From the NCBI GenBank assembly GCA_963675135.1, contig OY776121.1, positions 80,126,875 to 80,190,874 of the forward strand: 64,000 nt of DNA. Reading direction: 5' to 3'. The DNA comes from Galeopsis tetrahit (lineage: Eukaryota > Streptophyta > Magnoliopsida > Lamiales > Lamiaceae). Position 1 is the stretch's first letter. Each line of letters opens with the position of its first letter. Made by a program: the position numbers and the translations under genes. Below, piece by piece: positions 34,258 to 44,935 of the stretch. A model generated the notes under the pieces. It did not search any database and was not told where the DNA came from. It worked only from the letters and a program-made list of their open reading frames with translations.

Positions 34258-34344
34258 GCTTCACGGTGGAGAGAAATCGGCGCGGGAGAGACTGAAATAG
34301 AGAGAGAAGAGTGAAAGAAAACCCTAGGTTGAGGTTTTATATAA

Positions 34345-34460
34345 GGCCTTAAATTCCGTCGGCATGTATAAATACCGATAGATTATCCGTCGGTATTTAT
34401 CAAATGGGGAATTCAGACGGACATATATAAATACCGACGGATAATCCGTCGGCATTTTTC
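34345..34460. repeat. CACTA-1 internal CCGACGGA cluster (left)
   Basis: About five motif copies in AAATACCGACGGAT-type context. It shares extended similarity with the cluster at 39235-39440, including the poly-T/TTAATTAATTCAATTTTTT stretch that follows both. Confidence 0.7.
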
Positions 34461-36086
34461 AATTTTTTTATTTTTTTTAATTAATTCAATTTTTTCTATA
34501 TACTAGACCTACTAAAATATTATCAAAATATTTTTAAAAAAAAATCACAAAAGTCATTTCTTGCACATATATTAATATATATATTGGTTGTGACTTATAT
34601 TTATAGTAAATTTAATTTTTATAATTTGTACCTAAATGATAAATAATTAATTAACTTTTATAAAATAAGAAATAAATACATTACATTAATTGAATTAATT
34701 TTCATCTTCATCGTCTTCATCCTCCTCTTCATCCTTATCCTCCTCCTCATCATCATCTTCCTCATCCTCCTCATCATCATTCTCCTCCTCATCCTCATCT
34801 TCTTCATTCTCCTCTTCATCCTCATCTTCATTCTCCTCTTCATCCCCCTCCTCTTCACCTTTCTCTTCACCTTCAATTTCGATTAATTGGGGATTTGCAG
34901 CCGTCAAGGGTACAGAAAGATTGAAATCTCCCGTAAAGACTTCAGTTGGAGTCTCTATTTGTTCTGTTTGAAATGGAGATTCATCTTCAGTATTTTTGTC
35001 CTTTTTAGGGACTTCTACCATTGACCTTGCCTTTACTTTGCAAACAGCGTGCCATTCATAACCATGTGGAGCTCCCGGATATGTGCAGTAGTATACTTGA
35101 GATACTTGATGGGCAAATACAAATGGATCATCCCCAACATACGTCCTTTTCGAACTAACATCAACGAGCTTGTACTCCGGGTGAATTCTTGTTCCTAAAT
35201 GGCCTGAATCAAACCAATGACACTTGAACAACACTACAGTCTTTGCTGGATATCCTGGATATTCTACTTCGACGACTTCCCGTAACACCCCAAAGTAATC
35301 ACTTGCATCTGCATTGTAATTCGCACTGCTAACCCAGACGCCACTGTTGGTAGTTGCCTTTGTCGATGCATACCCAGACGTATGAAATTTGTAGCCCTTC
35401 ACAATATAACTGTTGTAAGTCTTTACACGACGTAGTGGTCCCTTGCTGAGATCTCGTAAGAATCGACTGTCAAGAGCGTTATCCCGTCCCTATACGGCTC
35501 AATTTAAAATTAATTAAAATAAATATTAATTTATTTACGTAAAACATAATTAAATGGTACTCACATAACGTTCGAACCATCGGGAAAATTCACGTTGAAT
35601 ACAAGCATCTATATATGCATCTGAGATGTTCGGTTCTGCTCGTCGTAGTTCTTGAGTGTACATCCTAATTCACAACATTCAAAAATTTGGTTAATATTAA
35701 ATGACATAAATGAAGTGGTATTTAAATAGACGATTTATATATGAAATACTTACTCAATGTATGGCTGAACTTCATCACAATTCAATAACACATACGTTTG
35801 TGCTATTTCCGCCTCCGAGTTCGTCTCCCAATATCGTTCAGTGGGTTTTCCTATTGGTCGTCCCTTAGACTTGAATATGGAGAGCATTCCATCGACCTCT
35901 TCACTGATATCGTCAGCGGATGTACCACCGAAGTTACGTGGAGCACTTCTTAACTTTGTGTTGACGTGATCTTCAAAGTAATAAGAACAAAACATGCCAA
36001 CCTCTTCATTCAAATATGCATTCACAATCGATGCTTCAACGTTTGCCTTTTGTTTAGCATTGTGTTTCAAGTTGTGGAGATACCTG

Positions 36087-36089
<3 letters not shown>

Positions 36090-36141
<52 letters not shown>
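36090..36141. repeat. (AC)n(AT)n compound microsatellite
   Basis: About 14 AC units followed by about 11 AT units in intron 2 of the TNP2-type gene. The Stowaway MITE sits directly at its right edge, using a TA of the repeat as target. Confidence 0.95.
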
Positions 36142-36412
36142 CTCCCTCCGTCCCACAACTGTTTGCACACTTTCCTTATTCGTCCGTCCCACAATTGTTT
36201 GCACACCCTAAAAAGGAAACTCCTTTATAAACCTCACCCTCACAATATTCACATATTTACACAAACTGCCATTACTTTTACTCTCTTTCCAATCACCTTT
36301 TTACTTTATTCATTTAACTTTACAAAATTATCCCTCAACACTCCACTCATTACACTTTTTTCTTAATAAGTGTGCCCACTTTGTGGTGCAAACACTTCCG
36401 GGACGGAGGGAG
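36142..36412. mobile_element. Stowaway MITE in the TNP2 intron
   Basis: It starts CTCCCTCCGTCCCACAACTG and ends TTCCGGGACGGAGGGAG, flanked by TA (36140-36141 and 36413-36414). 271 bp. Related by ends and by a TTTGCACAC-type subterminal block to the MITE at 47420-47715. Confidence 0.9.
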
Positions 36413-38496
36413 TAAAACTTATAAGAATACATGCATGTGTAATTGTAATGAAATAAAATAAGTAAGATTTTACCTTTCAAATGGGTACATCCACCTGTAT
36501 TGCACCGGACCACAAATTCTCGCTTCATACGCTAAGTGAACGGGTAAGTGTTCCATCGAGTTAAAGAAGCTAGGTGGAAAAATTTGTTCCAACTTACACA
36601 AAATCACTGGAATGTCTTCATCTAAACGAATCATATCATCGATCTTGATCGTTGTAGCCATTAAATCTCTAAAAAAGAGACTTTATTCAGTGATAGCCCT
36701 CCACACATTGTGAGGAAGAAGTTCTCGGAAGGCAATCGGTATCAAGCGTTGCATAAATACATGGCAATCATGACTCTTCATCCTTGTAACCTTACCCGTT
36801 GTTGTGTCTACGCATCGACTCAAGTTCGACACGTAGCCGTCCGGAAAGTTCAACTCCTTTATCCACCTACACGATCTTTGTTTTTGTGGCTTATCCAGTG
36901 TGTAGCTAGCCTGTGGAAATTTACCTGTACGCTCATCTTTTTTCAACTCTGGACGGCGACAAAGAGTGTCCAAATCCTCCCGAGACTTTGGAGTGTCTTT
37001 CGTCTTGCCTTCCGTGTTCATGATTGTGTGGAACACATTCTTTTCAATGTGCATCACATCCAAATTGTGTCGTATCAATAGTGAACTCCAGTATGGTAAG
37101 TCCCAAAAAATACTCCTTTTGTTCCAACCACCCTCAATTCCTCTGTTGTGTTCCGCTGCATTTTCCTCAGTACTTTTTTTCAACCCCGTCCACTGAACCT
37201 CATATAACAACCTACGTCCTGTACGGAGAGTAAATTATAAGTGACACTAAAAGCAATAGATAAATATACGTTTAGTACTCGATCATTAAATAAATGTATA
37301 AAATACCATCTCGAAGTGGAGGTCGATTGTTTGTGACTGCTCTGTTCTTTACGAAGTTCTTCTTATTTCTTCGAAACGGGTGACCTTGAGGTAAGAACCT
37401 ACGGTGATTATCGAACCATGAAACTTTTTTACTCACCGGGAGACTGAAAGCTTCAGAATTCTCCATACAATACGGACATGCTTTCTTTCCGGCCGTACTC
37501 CACCCGGACAACATACCATATGCAAGAAAGTCGCTAATGGTCCATAAAAGAGCAGCACGCATCGTGAAGTTCTGCTTTCTAAAAACATCGTATGTTTGGA
37601 CTCCATTCTCCCATAAGAAGATCAAGTCTTTTATAAGAGGTTGGAGATAAACATCCAGTTTGTCCTTTGGATTCGTTGGTCCAGGCACCAATACAGTCAG
37701 AAACATTGTTTGAGGTTTCATGCACATCCACGGAGGAAGATTATATGGAGTCAGTATCACCGACCACAAAGAATACTGCTTCCCATGCATCCCAAACGGT
37801 GCAAAACCATCAGTACACAAACCTAATCTCACATTCCTCGGTTCACAACCAAAATCTGGAAACACGTTGTCAAGATGTTTCCAGGCCTCTGAGTCTGCCG
37901 GATGTCGCATCTCCCTCGACTCAGCCGAAGAGGAATCTGTAGCATGCCACGTCATGTGTTGTGCAGTGGCACTTGATTGATATAATCTCATCAAACGGGG
38001 AATGATAGGAAGGTAGTACATCTTATTATATGGCACTTTCTTCTTTGTCTTCTTCGATTGACCACCAGGTCCCTTTCGACGTGCCTCTTTGTACCGGGGA
38101 TGGCCACACAATCTACACATATTCAGACTGCTATCTTCGTCACCCCAATATAACATGCAACCCTTCACACAACAATCAATCTTCTCAACCGGCAAACCAA
38201 CATTCTTCAACATTTGTTTGCTTTGATGAAACGTCGTAGGCACCTTATTATTTTGAGGACAAATTTCACTGCATAACTGTGTCACTTGCTCATATGCCCT
38301 GTTAGAAAGCTTGTTCTCGGTCTTAATGTTCATGGGTCGTGCATTAAATGACAACTGTGAGTGAGATTCACAACCCGGATATAAATCTTCTTCGACTAAT
38401 TTGAGCATCTCATAAAACCGAAATGCCTCATTCGTCGGCTCCTCTTCCATGTTTGAAAAACCAGCTTCCCTGATCATTGTTTGATACATATTCGGT

Positions 38497-38605
38497 TCTT
38501 CGTCCCCAAACTGTTGTTCTTCATCCCCAAACTGTTGTTCTTCGTCCCCAAACTGTTGTTCTTCGTCCCCAAACTGTTGCTCTTCGTCCCCAAACCGTTG
38601 TTCTA
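38497..38605 (-). repeat. 21-bp coding minisatellite (QQFGDEE)
   Basis: Five tandem 21-bp units within exon 1 of the TNP2-type gene encode EQRFGDE and QQFGDEE repeats. The related gene in CACTA-2 has only about two units, so the array has expanded or contracted between elements. Confidence 0.9.
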
Positions 38606-39234
38606 CCTCGTTACTAGTGCCAACATGATCGAAATTTGCTTCTTGTTGATAGATTCCAACAGTGTAATAGTAAAACACTTCATCAAATCTATAAGGCCAA
38701 TGTGTTTCGCCATGACTAGTCCAATTATAATAATTATCAACGAAACCATTCTTCACAATATGTACTAAGACCTCATCAATCTCTTTATATTGCTTATTTT
38801 GACATTTCTTAGCATTACACGGACACCTAATGCAATTTCCACTCATGTAATGTGGATGGCTTTTTGCAAATTCAACAAATAACACGAGTTCATTATAAAA
38901 TTCCACATTCACATTTCCTCTAATCATTCTAGGAGTACAGTACATCCAACGACGGTCAGGCAAATCCATCTGCTAAACATTTAAGTGGAGCAACACATTA
39001 CTAAACTAAACTTATAATAAATTCAAACAAAACTTATGATATATATAAAACATGTAATTACATTATATTGAATTTTATGTATAGAGTAAATTAAAAATGG
39101 TAGAAAATGTACCGTAATCGTAATTTGATGTTTCTGGGGACCCGAGCATGAGCATAAAAAATTTCGCAGTATAAAGTTTTGGTGTAAAAAGTGGGAAAGA
39201 ATTAGACAGTAGAAAGTTTTGGGGTAACATTTCC

Positions 39235-39440
39235 CGACGGAAATGCCGACGGACTTATCTTTCCGTCGGCATTTCACCCGCCCAAATTTCCGTCGGCAAA
39301 GATAAATGCCGACGGATTATCCGTGGGCATTTATCAAATGGTGAATTCCGACGGAAAGATAAGTCCGTCAGCATTTCACCCGCCCAATATTCCGTCGGCA
39401 TAAATAAATACCGACGGAAAATGTATTTCGTCGGCATTTG
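39235..39440. repeat. CACTA-1 internal CCGACGGA cluster at the divergent promoter
   Basis: About ten motif copies between the TNP2-type start (38969, minus) and the GRF ORF start (39548, plus). CACTA-2 has a matching internal cluster (49118-49280) upstream of its TNP2-type gene. Confidence 0.8.
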
Positions 39441-39475
39441 GCGATTTTTTTTTTTTAATTAATTCAATTTTTTTG

Positions 39476-39483
39476 TATATATA
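39476..39483 (+). promoter_or_regulatory. TATA box for the GRF ORF
   Basis: TATATATA about 65 bp before ATG 39548, immediately downstream of the CCGACGGA cluster. Assigned by position only. Confidence 0.45.
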
Positions 39484-39547
39484 GCACACACAAAGCAACA
39501 CAAAGCGCACACCATATTCGATTTTTTCTATTTTGCAAAGAAATATC

Positions 39548-39937
39548 ATGTCTTCTTCGTCTTCTATTCGATTTCAGCAAGGCCTTGTTTGTTATTGTGG
39601 AAAGGCATGTCGTACATATGCTTCTAAACAACCTAGAAGTAAAGGGAGGATATTTCATAATTGTCCTGACTCCCTAAGTGATGGTTGTGGTGGTGGATGT
39701 GGTTTCTTTGTATGGGCTGATACTCTAGAAAACTGTGGTGTTGACAAGAATCAAGGATCTAATCAAAGTGACAAAGAAACTGAAGACATGAAGAAAATGA
39801 CTCAAGAGATGAAGAAATTTGTTATAGAGATCAAGAATTTGGCTGAAGAAATCAAGGATTTAATCAAAGTGAACAAAATCATTTTGATTGTGCTAGTTGT
39901 CATGGTTGCATCTACCACCTTCAAGTGGTTTGGTTAA
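39548..39937 (+). CDS. GRF-type zinc-finger protein, CACTA-1 accessory
   Basis: 129 residues, intact, transcribed opposite to the transposase genes. After a Ser-rich start (MSSSSSIRFQQG) comes a GRF-like zinc finger at about residues 13-58: CYCGKAC..., then FHNCPD, then CGFFVWAD, with spaced Cys residues and the aromatic FFVW motif. A Lys/Glu-rich helical segment (about 80-110) follows, then a hydrophobic C-terminal helix ILIVLVVMVASTTF that could be a membrane anchor. GRF fingers occur in nucleic-acid-binding proteins and in many small plant proteins of unknown role. ATG 39548 was chosen because it follows a TATA-like box and a leader. CACTA-2 has no counterpart, so it may be an acquired cargo gene. 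Confidence 0.75.
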   Translation: MSSSSSIRFQQGLVCYCGKACRTYASKQPRSKGRIFHNCPDSLSDGCGGGCGFFVWADTLENCGVDKNQGSNQSDKETEDMKKMTQEMKKFVIEIKNLAEEIKDLIKVNKIILIVLVVMVASTTFKWFG

Positions 39938-40209
39938 ATATATGTATAATGCACTCTATATGAGGCTATTTTGTACTAGAATGCAATGTTATTTGTACTC
40001 AATGAAACAAATGAATGCAACTTATTTTCATTTATACACCAAATGCATTATTCCACCAATAAACTACACAAATAAACTGCAATATATAGTTCAACATATA
40101 GTTCAACATAAAGATAAATATATAGATCAACATAAAGATAAATAAGTTCAACAGAAAAGTAAATAAGTTCAACAGAAAAATAAATTAGTTCAACACAAAA
40201 TTAAATTGT

Positions 40210-41820
40210 TCAACCACGATAGTTAAAAAACTGATCAACCACATCGTCAGTACTCAAGTTGACGTCGTCATCGTCGGCCTGAGCTTGATCTGGAACTTGA
40301 TCTGGAGCTGGAGCTGGCGGGGCTTGCCCCATCGTCTATTGATAGATGGCCTCGATCTGCTCAGCAGACATCCCCAACGTCCGACCCGCGTTGGCACTCC
40401 AGAGGCGGAAGTAGTTCTCGAACGTTGCCATGACGTTCGGATCCGGGACGGCAGTGGAGGATACGGACGCCTGCGATGCACTCCGGGCCGACCGACCACT
40501 TGGTGTCCTCACGGCGTTGCTCATCCCACCAAGGCCAAGGACCCTTCCCTTGGAGGTCGGGGCAACGTCAAGGTAAAGCTGGTCCACGTCAACAGCCGGA
40601 GGGGGACCGCTTCTTCCGGATTCAGCAGTAGTCGCCGCAGCTTGCGTCTCGGCCTCTTCAATCCTCTGTCGGACGCTCAACTACATAATTAAAAAATTAA
40701 AATTAATTTAATTATCTATATATATAATTTAATTAATACATAAATTTAATTAAACTTACGTGGAGGTCAATAGTGCCCCCGTAGGTGGACGTCAGTGTAT
40801 CGACATTAAACGGATGAATAAGACTCATCCGATCCAAGTGGGTGTGTGAACGTCCAGTCGCCCGCTCCTATTACGTATCAAATAAACATATACAAATTAA
40901 TTTATATAACTAATATAAAATAATTAACTATAATTATTTAATTTTTAAAATTAATGAAAACTTACGATAGCAAGTGATTGCTCGAGGACGGACCGAGCTC
41001 CCCCCCGATGCACTGCCATCCCGCCTCCAACGTCGGTTCTGCTGTTGGACCGAGCTTTCTCACACTTCTCTTGGTAAGCCGGGTCCATCCACTTCTCAAC
41101 CAACGACTCCCACAGGTCAACACCATCCTCGTCTTTCCCCAGTTCAAGATTCGTGTCACTATCACGCCAGACCATTCTCCAGTCGTACATCATGTTCGTG
41201 TACCGAGTAGAACAAACACCGTACCACTTCTGGTAAATAGCGTCGTCCGAGTAGATCGCCGTATCCCAACGGGCCTTTTTCTATACAAATATTCAACATA
41301 TTTATCAAATAATATGTATAATTAGTTATTTAATAAACTTTTATTATTGTAATTATATACCTGGAACTCCTCGAAGTATTCATTCTTTTTAGTTTGCGGC
41401 ACCGCCAACCAAGTGATAGCACCCTTAGAAATCTTGCACTTCTTAAAGGATTGTGTGCAGATCCTGGACACCTCATTACCAGGCAACAACCTGTAAAATT
41501 ATTAACAAATTTATAAACTAACACATTATAAATAAATAAATAAAGTTAATCGTTATTGAATACTGTTAAACATTAGAATTATTGACTTACGATCCTTGAA
41601 CGATTTGAACGGGTTTCCTTTTGTCTCGAACAGGATGCTGACGAGAAGAGGATCCTACGGCTGTCGACGAAGTAGACGACATCGTAGTCGGCGGCGGCGA
41701 CACTGCCACAGGAGGAGGAGGAGGAGCCATCACAGGTACTGATTCACCCCGAGACCTCCTTGAACGTGACCAAAATGACCTACGTGAACCAGAACCCTGA
41801 TTCGGCACTTGTTCACTCAT
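40210..41820 (-). pseudogene. Transposase_24-type (TNPA-like) CACTA gene, one nonsense codon
   Basis: Exons by eye: 41820-41591, 41490-41361, 41280-40966, 40867-40760, 40680-40210; junctions are GT-AG. The product starts MSEQVPNQGSGSRRSF and has Ser/Pro-rich linkers. The conserved core of plant Ptta/En/Spm Transposase_24 proteins lies across exons 2-4 (KNEYFEEFQ, TNMMYDWRMVWRD, GVDLWESLVEKW, TDVGGGMAVHRGG). The C-terminal exon has a helical segment and an acidic end. TAG at 40336-40338 interrupts the last exon; 41 further codons remain in frame to TGA at 40210-40212, and the CACTA-2 homologue has no stop there. The protein probably binds the CCGACGGA repeats. A 5'UTR exon and intron likely extend to about 42850. 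Confidence 0.8.
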
Positions 41821-41829
41821 CTGTTTCAA

Positions 41830-41962
41830 TCAATAAAAAATACATAATTTTACTAATTATCAATTTAATGAACATATTGCTAATTTAAAATTTTTACTAA
41901 TATAGCATATTCCTAATTTAATCAATTCCTAATTTAATCAACATATTCCTAATTTAAATCAA

Positions 41963-41994
<32 letters not shown>

Positions 41995-42860
41995 CCTAAT
42001 TACAACGTGATACCACCGTCGAACCATCTAATTAACTAATAATTTAAACAATTGATTGAAACATGCATCACCTACATTAAAAATATTTCTAAATTAACAT
42101 ATTCCTAAATTAACAAATCTAAACATAATTAAAATAATAGTTTTATAATTGGAGTTTTCTAATTATCAATTAAATGAACATATTCCTAATTTAAATTTTT
42201 TACTAATATAGCATATTCCTAATTTAATTAATCAACATATTCCTAATTTAATCACCAATAACCTAATTTAATTATTATTTTTCTACCTAACTTAATCAAT
42301 AATAAAAAATTGAACATATTCCTAAATTAACAAACCTAAAACTAATTAAAATAATAATTTTCTAATTGGATCAATAATTATAAATTTAATGAACATATTT
42401 CTAATTTAAATTTTTTACTAATATAGCGTATTCCTAATTTAATCAACATATTCCTAATTACAACGTGATCCAACGGTCGAACCACTATATCTAAACTAAT
42501 TTAAACAATTGATTGAAACATGCACTACCTACATTAAAAATATTCTATATCAAAATTACACCATTAAATTAAACTAGTAATTAACTATACATGCATATAA
42601 CAATTAATTAATTAACCTTAAAAAATTACTCTATCAAAATTATTCTAGCTTAATCAACAAATTAAATAACATACGTACTAATTAACATGATCATAATATT
42701 TTAACAACTAACCAAATCAATAACATGCAAATCAACATTAAATTATTCATATTTACATATATCCATGCATAAACATATATAAGTATTAAAACTAAGTAAT
42801 AAAACTAATTAAGAAAACGTACCGTATCAATGTAATCGGAGAAATTTGCTTCAATAGTCT
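41830..42860 (-). other. Probable 5'UTR intron of the TNPA-like gene
   Basis: AT-rich. The acceptor TTGAAACAG|ATG abuts the start codon. A donor-like ACG|GTACGT near 42825 matches the ACG|GTACGT site in the leader of the CACTA-2 gene (near 46418). A block containing CATATTCCTAATTTAA recurs at least three times (about 41870, 42175, 42390). Confidence 0.5.
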
Positions 42861-42964
42861 CGTCCTCGTCTTCGTCTTCCCCCCCGAATCGACTCACTCA
42901 CGCACCCTTTTTTTTTTTTTCTAAAACGCATTCTGTGAGGCCCTTATATATATATAAAAAAAAA

Positions 42965-43255
42965 ATACCGACAGATATTCCGTCGGCATTTCCCTCGGTA
43001 ACCGCCCACTTTTAATGGTAACAGTTACCTTTTTGGAAAACGAGGCGGTGCAAAATTAACGTGTCCGAAGCCGACGGATTATCCATCGGCATTTCCGTCG
43101 GCATAAATATTTCAAAAAATCCGTCAGCATTTTCCCTCGGTAAATGCTGACGGAACGAAAATCCGTCGGCAAGCTTGTTGACTTTTCAATCAACAGTAAT
43201 CCGTCGGCATTCCGTCGGAAATGCCGACGGAATAGTATCCGTCGGCATGTGTCTG
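42965..43255. repeat. CACTA-1 right subterminal CCGACGGA cluster
   Basis: About a dozen TCCGTCGG/CCGACGGA copies in both orientations, next to the right terminus and the TNPA-like leader. Confidence 0.8.
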
Positions 43256-43285
43256 TCCCTATGACGCACATTTTTTGTAGTGTTT

Positions 43286-43729
43286 TCAATTGTAATGATT
43301 TACACTATTCAATAATATTTTTTAATTATATTGACGTATATTTTTTTTGGTAATATTATATTGCACTTTTTAATTATATGCACTTGCACTTTTCATTAAT
43401 ATTGTGTTGCATTTTTTAGTTATACTGACTTACACTTTTTAATAATATTGTGATGTACTTTTTAGTAATATTGTGTTGTACTTTTTATAGTTATAATGAT
43501 TTACACTTTTCATTAAAAATTGCGTTGCACTTTTTAATTACATTGACTTGCATCCCCCTATATACTACTCCGTAGTAGAGAGTTTAAATTACTCATCTCC
43601 TCATTCATTTTACTTATGTGTCATCTCCTCATTCATTCTACGTGCCAATATTACAATGAATTGCATATTTACTTTAAAAAAAAAAAAGTAAGTTGGACTA
43701 TTACAATACTAATTAATTATAAGCAAGTA
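43286..43729. other. F-box locus flank continued
   Basis: This resumes the sequence interrupted by CACTA-1 and is duplicated at about 60132-60402. It is made of degenerate CACTTTTTAATTATATTG-type repeats, followed by a duplicated CATCTCCTCATTCATT block (near 43600-43640). No gene. Confidence 0.7.
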
Positions 43730-43963
43730 CTCCTTTCGTTTGCCTATAAGCTTCCCGTTACTTTTTGGCACAACGATTAAGAAAAGTGATTAAATAATAG
43801 ATATAGTACAAGTGATGTGATTGGAAGAAGTAGAGAGATAGAGAGAAAAGGTAAAATATAAAGTGATGTGTAAGAAAAAGTACTTACCAAAAAGGGTATG
43901 AGAAACTTATAGGTGGACAAACCAAAATTGTAAAATGAGAAGCTTATAGACGGACGGAGGAAG
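43730..43963. mobile_element. Stowaway MITE
   Basis: It starts CTCCTTTCGTTTGCCTATAA and ends TTATAGACGGACGGAGGAAG, with TA on both sides (43728-43729, 43964-43965). It is the same family as 23610-23842 in the opposite orientation. Confidence 0.85.
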
Positions 43964-44060
43964 TAATTAATTATGTTGTTATACTAATTGCCTAAAAACG
44001 AAATTCCATTTTTAAAATTTTTTGACCTAAAATATACTCTATCTATCTTAATAAAATAAA

Positions 44061-44935
44061 GGGAAAATACATTTTTTTGTCCTTTAAGTTGTACCAATTT
44101 TGATTTTTGTCCTCTATATTTTTCTATTTTGAAATTTGTCCTTTATGTTTACAAATGTTAAGAATTTGGTCCTTATTACCTGCTATCACATGTAATTAGT
44201 GACGTGGCTTTAATTTTTAAAAAATTTAAATAACAAAAAGGATTTGAGGCATTTTTATCCTGAAGAATCAAAATCACCGAACCCCTAAACCATAAAGAAG
44301 TTCTTCGTCCAAAATTGATCGCTGCATCTTCTTCTTAGACTTGTTTTCCTCACAAATCTCTCATTTTCTTCCGCCGTCGCGAATTTTCCTCTCCACTTCT
44401 CTTCCGCCGTCAATCAACCATGGGTGATGTTGCTTCTGATTCTGCCATGGATGCTGTTTGAAGACGAGTGCGTACATATTCTCTCTTCGTTTTTATTCAC
44501 GCTTTTTTCCCGTATTTGAAATTGAAGTGGATTCGATTCGAGTGTGCTAATTTTGACCTTTTTAAGTCTTCATCAGACCTTGATTCAAAAGAATAATTGA
44601 AACCTTCTCTGTATGATCTGTTCCAAACATGGAAATTTATTTGATTTCAGGGATTTGATGTTAATAAACTGTGTGCAGATGCATTTTGGTTTGATGAGAA
44701 TGATCGCGTAGTTGGGCAATTTTTAGAAGGATGAAGAACTTCTCATTGGTTTGGGGATTCAATTCTATGGGATAAAAAAGACACGTACTCTTTTTGTTAT
44801 TTAAATTTTTTAAAAATTAAAGTGACATCACTAATTACGTGTGACAGCGGGTAATAAGGACCAAATTCTTAACATTTGTAAATATAAAGGATAAATTTCG
44901 AAGTAGAAAAACATAAAGGACAAAACTCAAAATTG
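44061..44935. mobile_element. Pack-MULE-like element with captured gene fragment
   Basis: Long inverted arms, 44095-44240 and 44790-44935, match as reverse complements with few differences (for example AAATGTTAAGAATTTGGTCC against its complement). The left end starts GGGAAAATACATTTTTTTGT, in the GGG-start, AGTCC/TGTCC-rich style of the foldback MULE at 2719. The outermost ~34 bp of the right end is missing or diverged, and I found no 9-bp target duplication. Between the arms lies IPP isomerase gene sequence. Confidence 0.7.
44420..44721 (+). pseudogene. Isopentenyl-diphosphate isomerase gene fragment with intron
   Basis: ATG 44420 begins MGDVASDSAMDAV, then a short deletion, then FEDE-coding bases ending at 44467. 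A GT (44468) to AG (44678) intron follows. Exon 2 starts at 44679 and codes C-I-L-V, one extra T, then DENDRVVG. Joined across the intron this is the conserved N-terminal region of plant type I IPP isomerase, the enzyme interconverting IPP and DMAPP for isoprenoid synthesis. The leader with CT-rich 5'UTR sequence is also present (44290-44419). The catalytic Cys and Glu regions are absent, so it is a non-functional fragment. Recognition is from memory of the protein family; no search was run. Confidence 0.7.

Larger units (their letters stand above)
34695..38969 (-). pseudogene. TNP2-type CACTA transposase (one nonsense codon)
   Basis: Exons by eye: 38969-37307, 37218-36474, 36083-35754, 35664-35565, 35489-34695; all junctions are GT-AG and keep frame. 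The N-terminus MDLPDRRWMYCTPR and following Cys-rich segment match the Transpos_assoc domain. The middle (about 38270-36900) is the Transposase_21 catalytic region, with CRLCGHPRY, LWSVILTPYNLPPWMCM and NLDVMHIEKNVFH. DUF4218-like (36690-36474) and DUF4216-like (about 35490-35000) regions follow, then a long acidic tail. TAA at 36681-36683 interrupts exon 2 in frame, between the Transposase_21 and DUF4218 parts. Intron 2 holds a microsatellite and a Stowaway MITE. The protein would cut and join element ends with the TNPA-type partner. Confidence 0.85.
33274..43282 (-). mobile_element. CACTA (En/Spm) transposon, CACTA-1
   Basis: 10,009 bp with termini CACTACAAAAAA..TTTTTTGTAGTG and the 3-bp target duplication TTT (33271-33273 and 43283-43285). 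The paralogous copy of this locus near 60128-60132 has exactly five T's where the occupied site has four on each side, as one 3-bp duplication requires. Genes on the minus strand: Transposase_24-type (40210-41820) and TNP2-type (34695-38969). On the plus strand there is a GRF zinc-finger ORF (39548-39937). Clusters of CCGACGGA/TCCGTCGG motifs lie at both subterminal regions and at two internal sites. Both transposase genes have a single nonsense codon, so this copy probably depends on another for movement. Confidence 0.93.

Noticed and set aside
34051..34314. 87-codon plus-strand Arg-rich frame
   Set aside because: It is antisense to the better-supported minus-strand leader, ATG and splice donor of the GC-rich cassette.
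35966..36230. Plus-strand frames with Thr/His and Ile/Tyr repeats
   Set aside because: Translation of the AC/AT microsatellite and MITE end; they are antisense to the TNP2-type gene.
38497..38605. Regular 21-bp direct repeats resembling a CRISPR-like array
   Set aside because: The units are contiguous without spacers, keep reading frame and encode QQFGDEE in a transposase exon of a plant genome.
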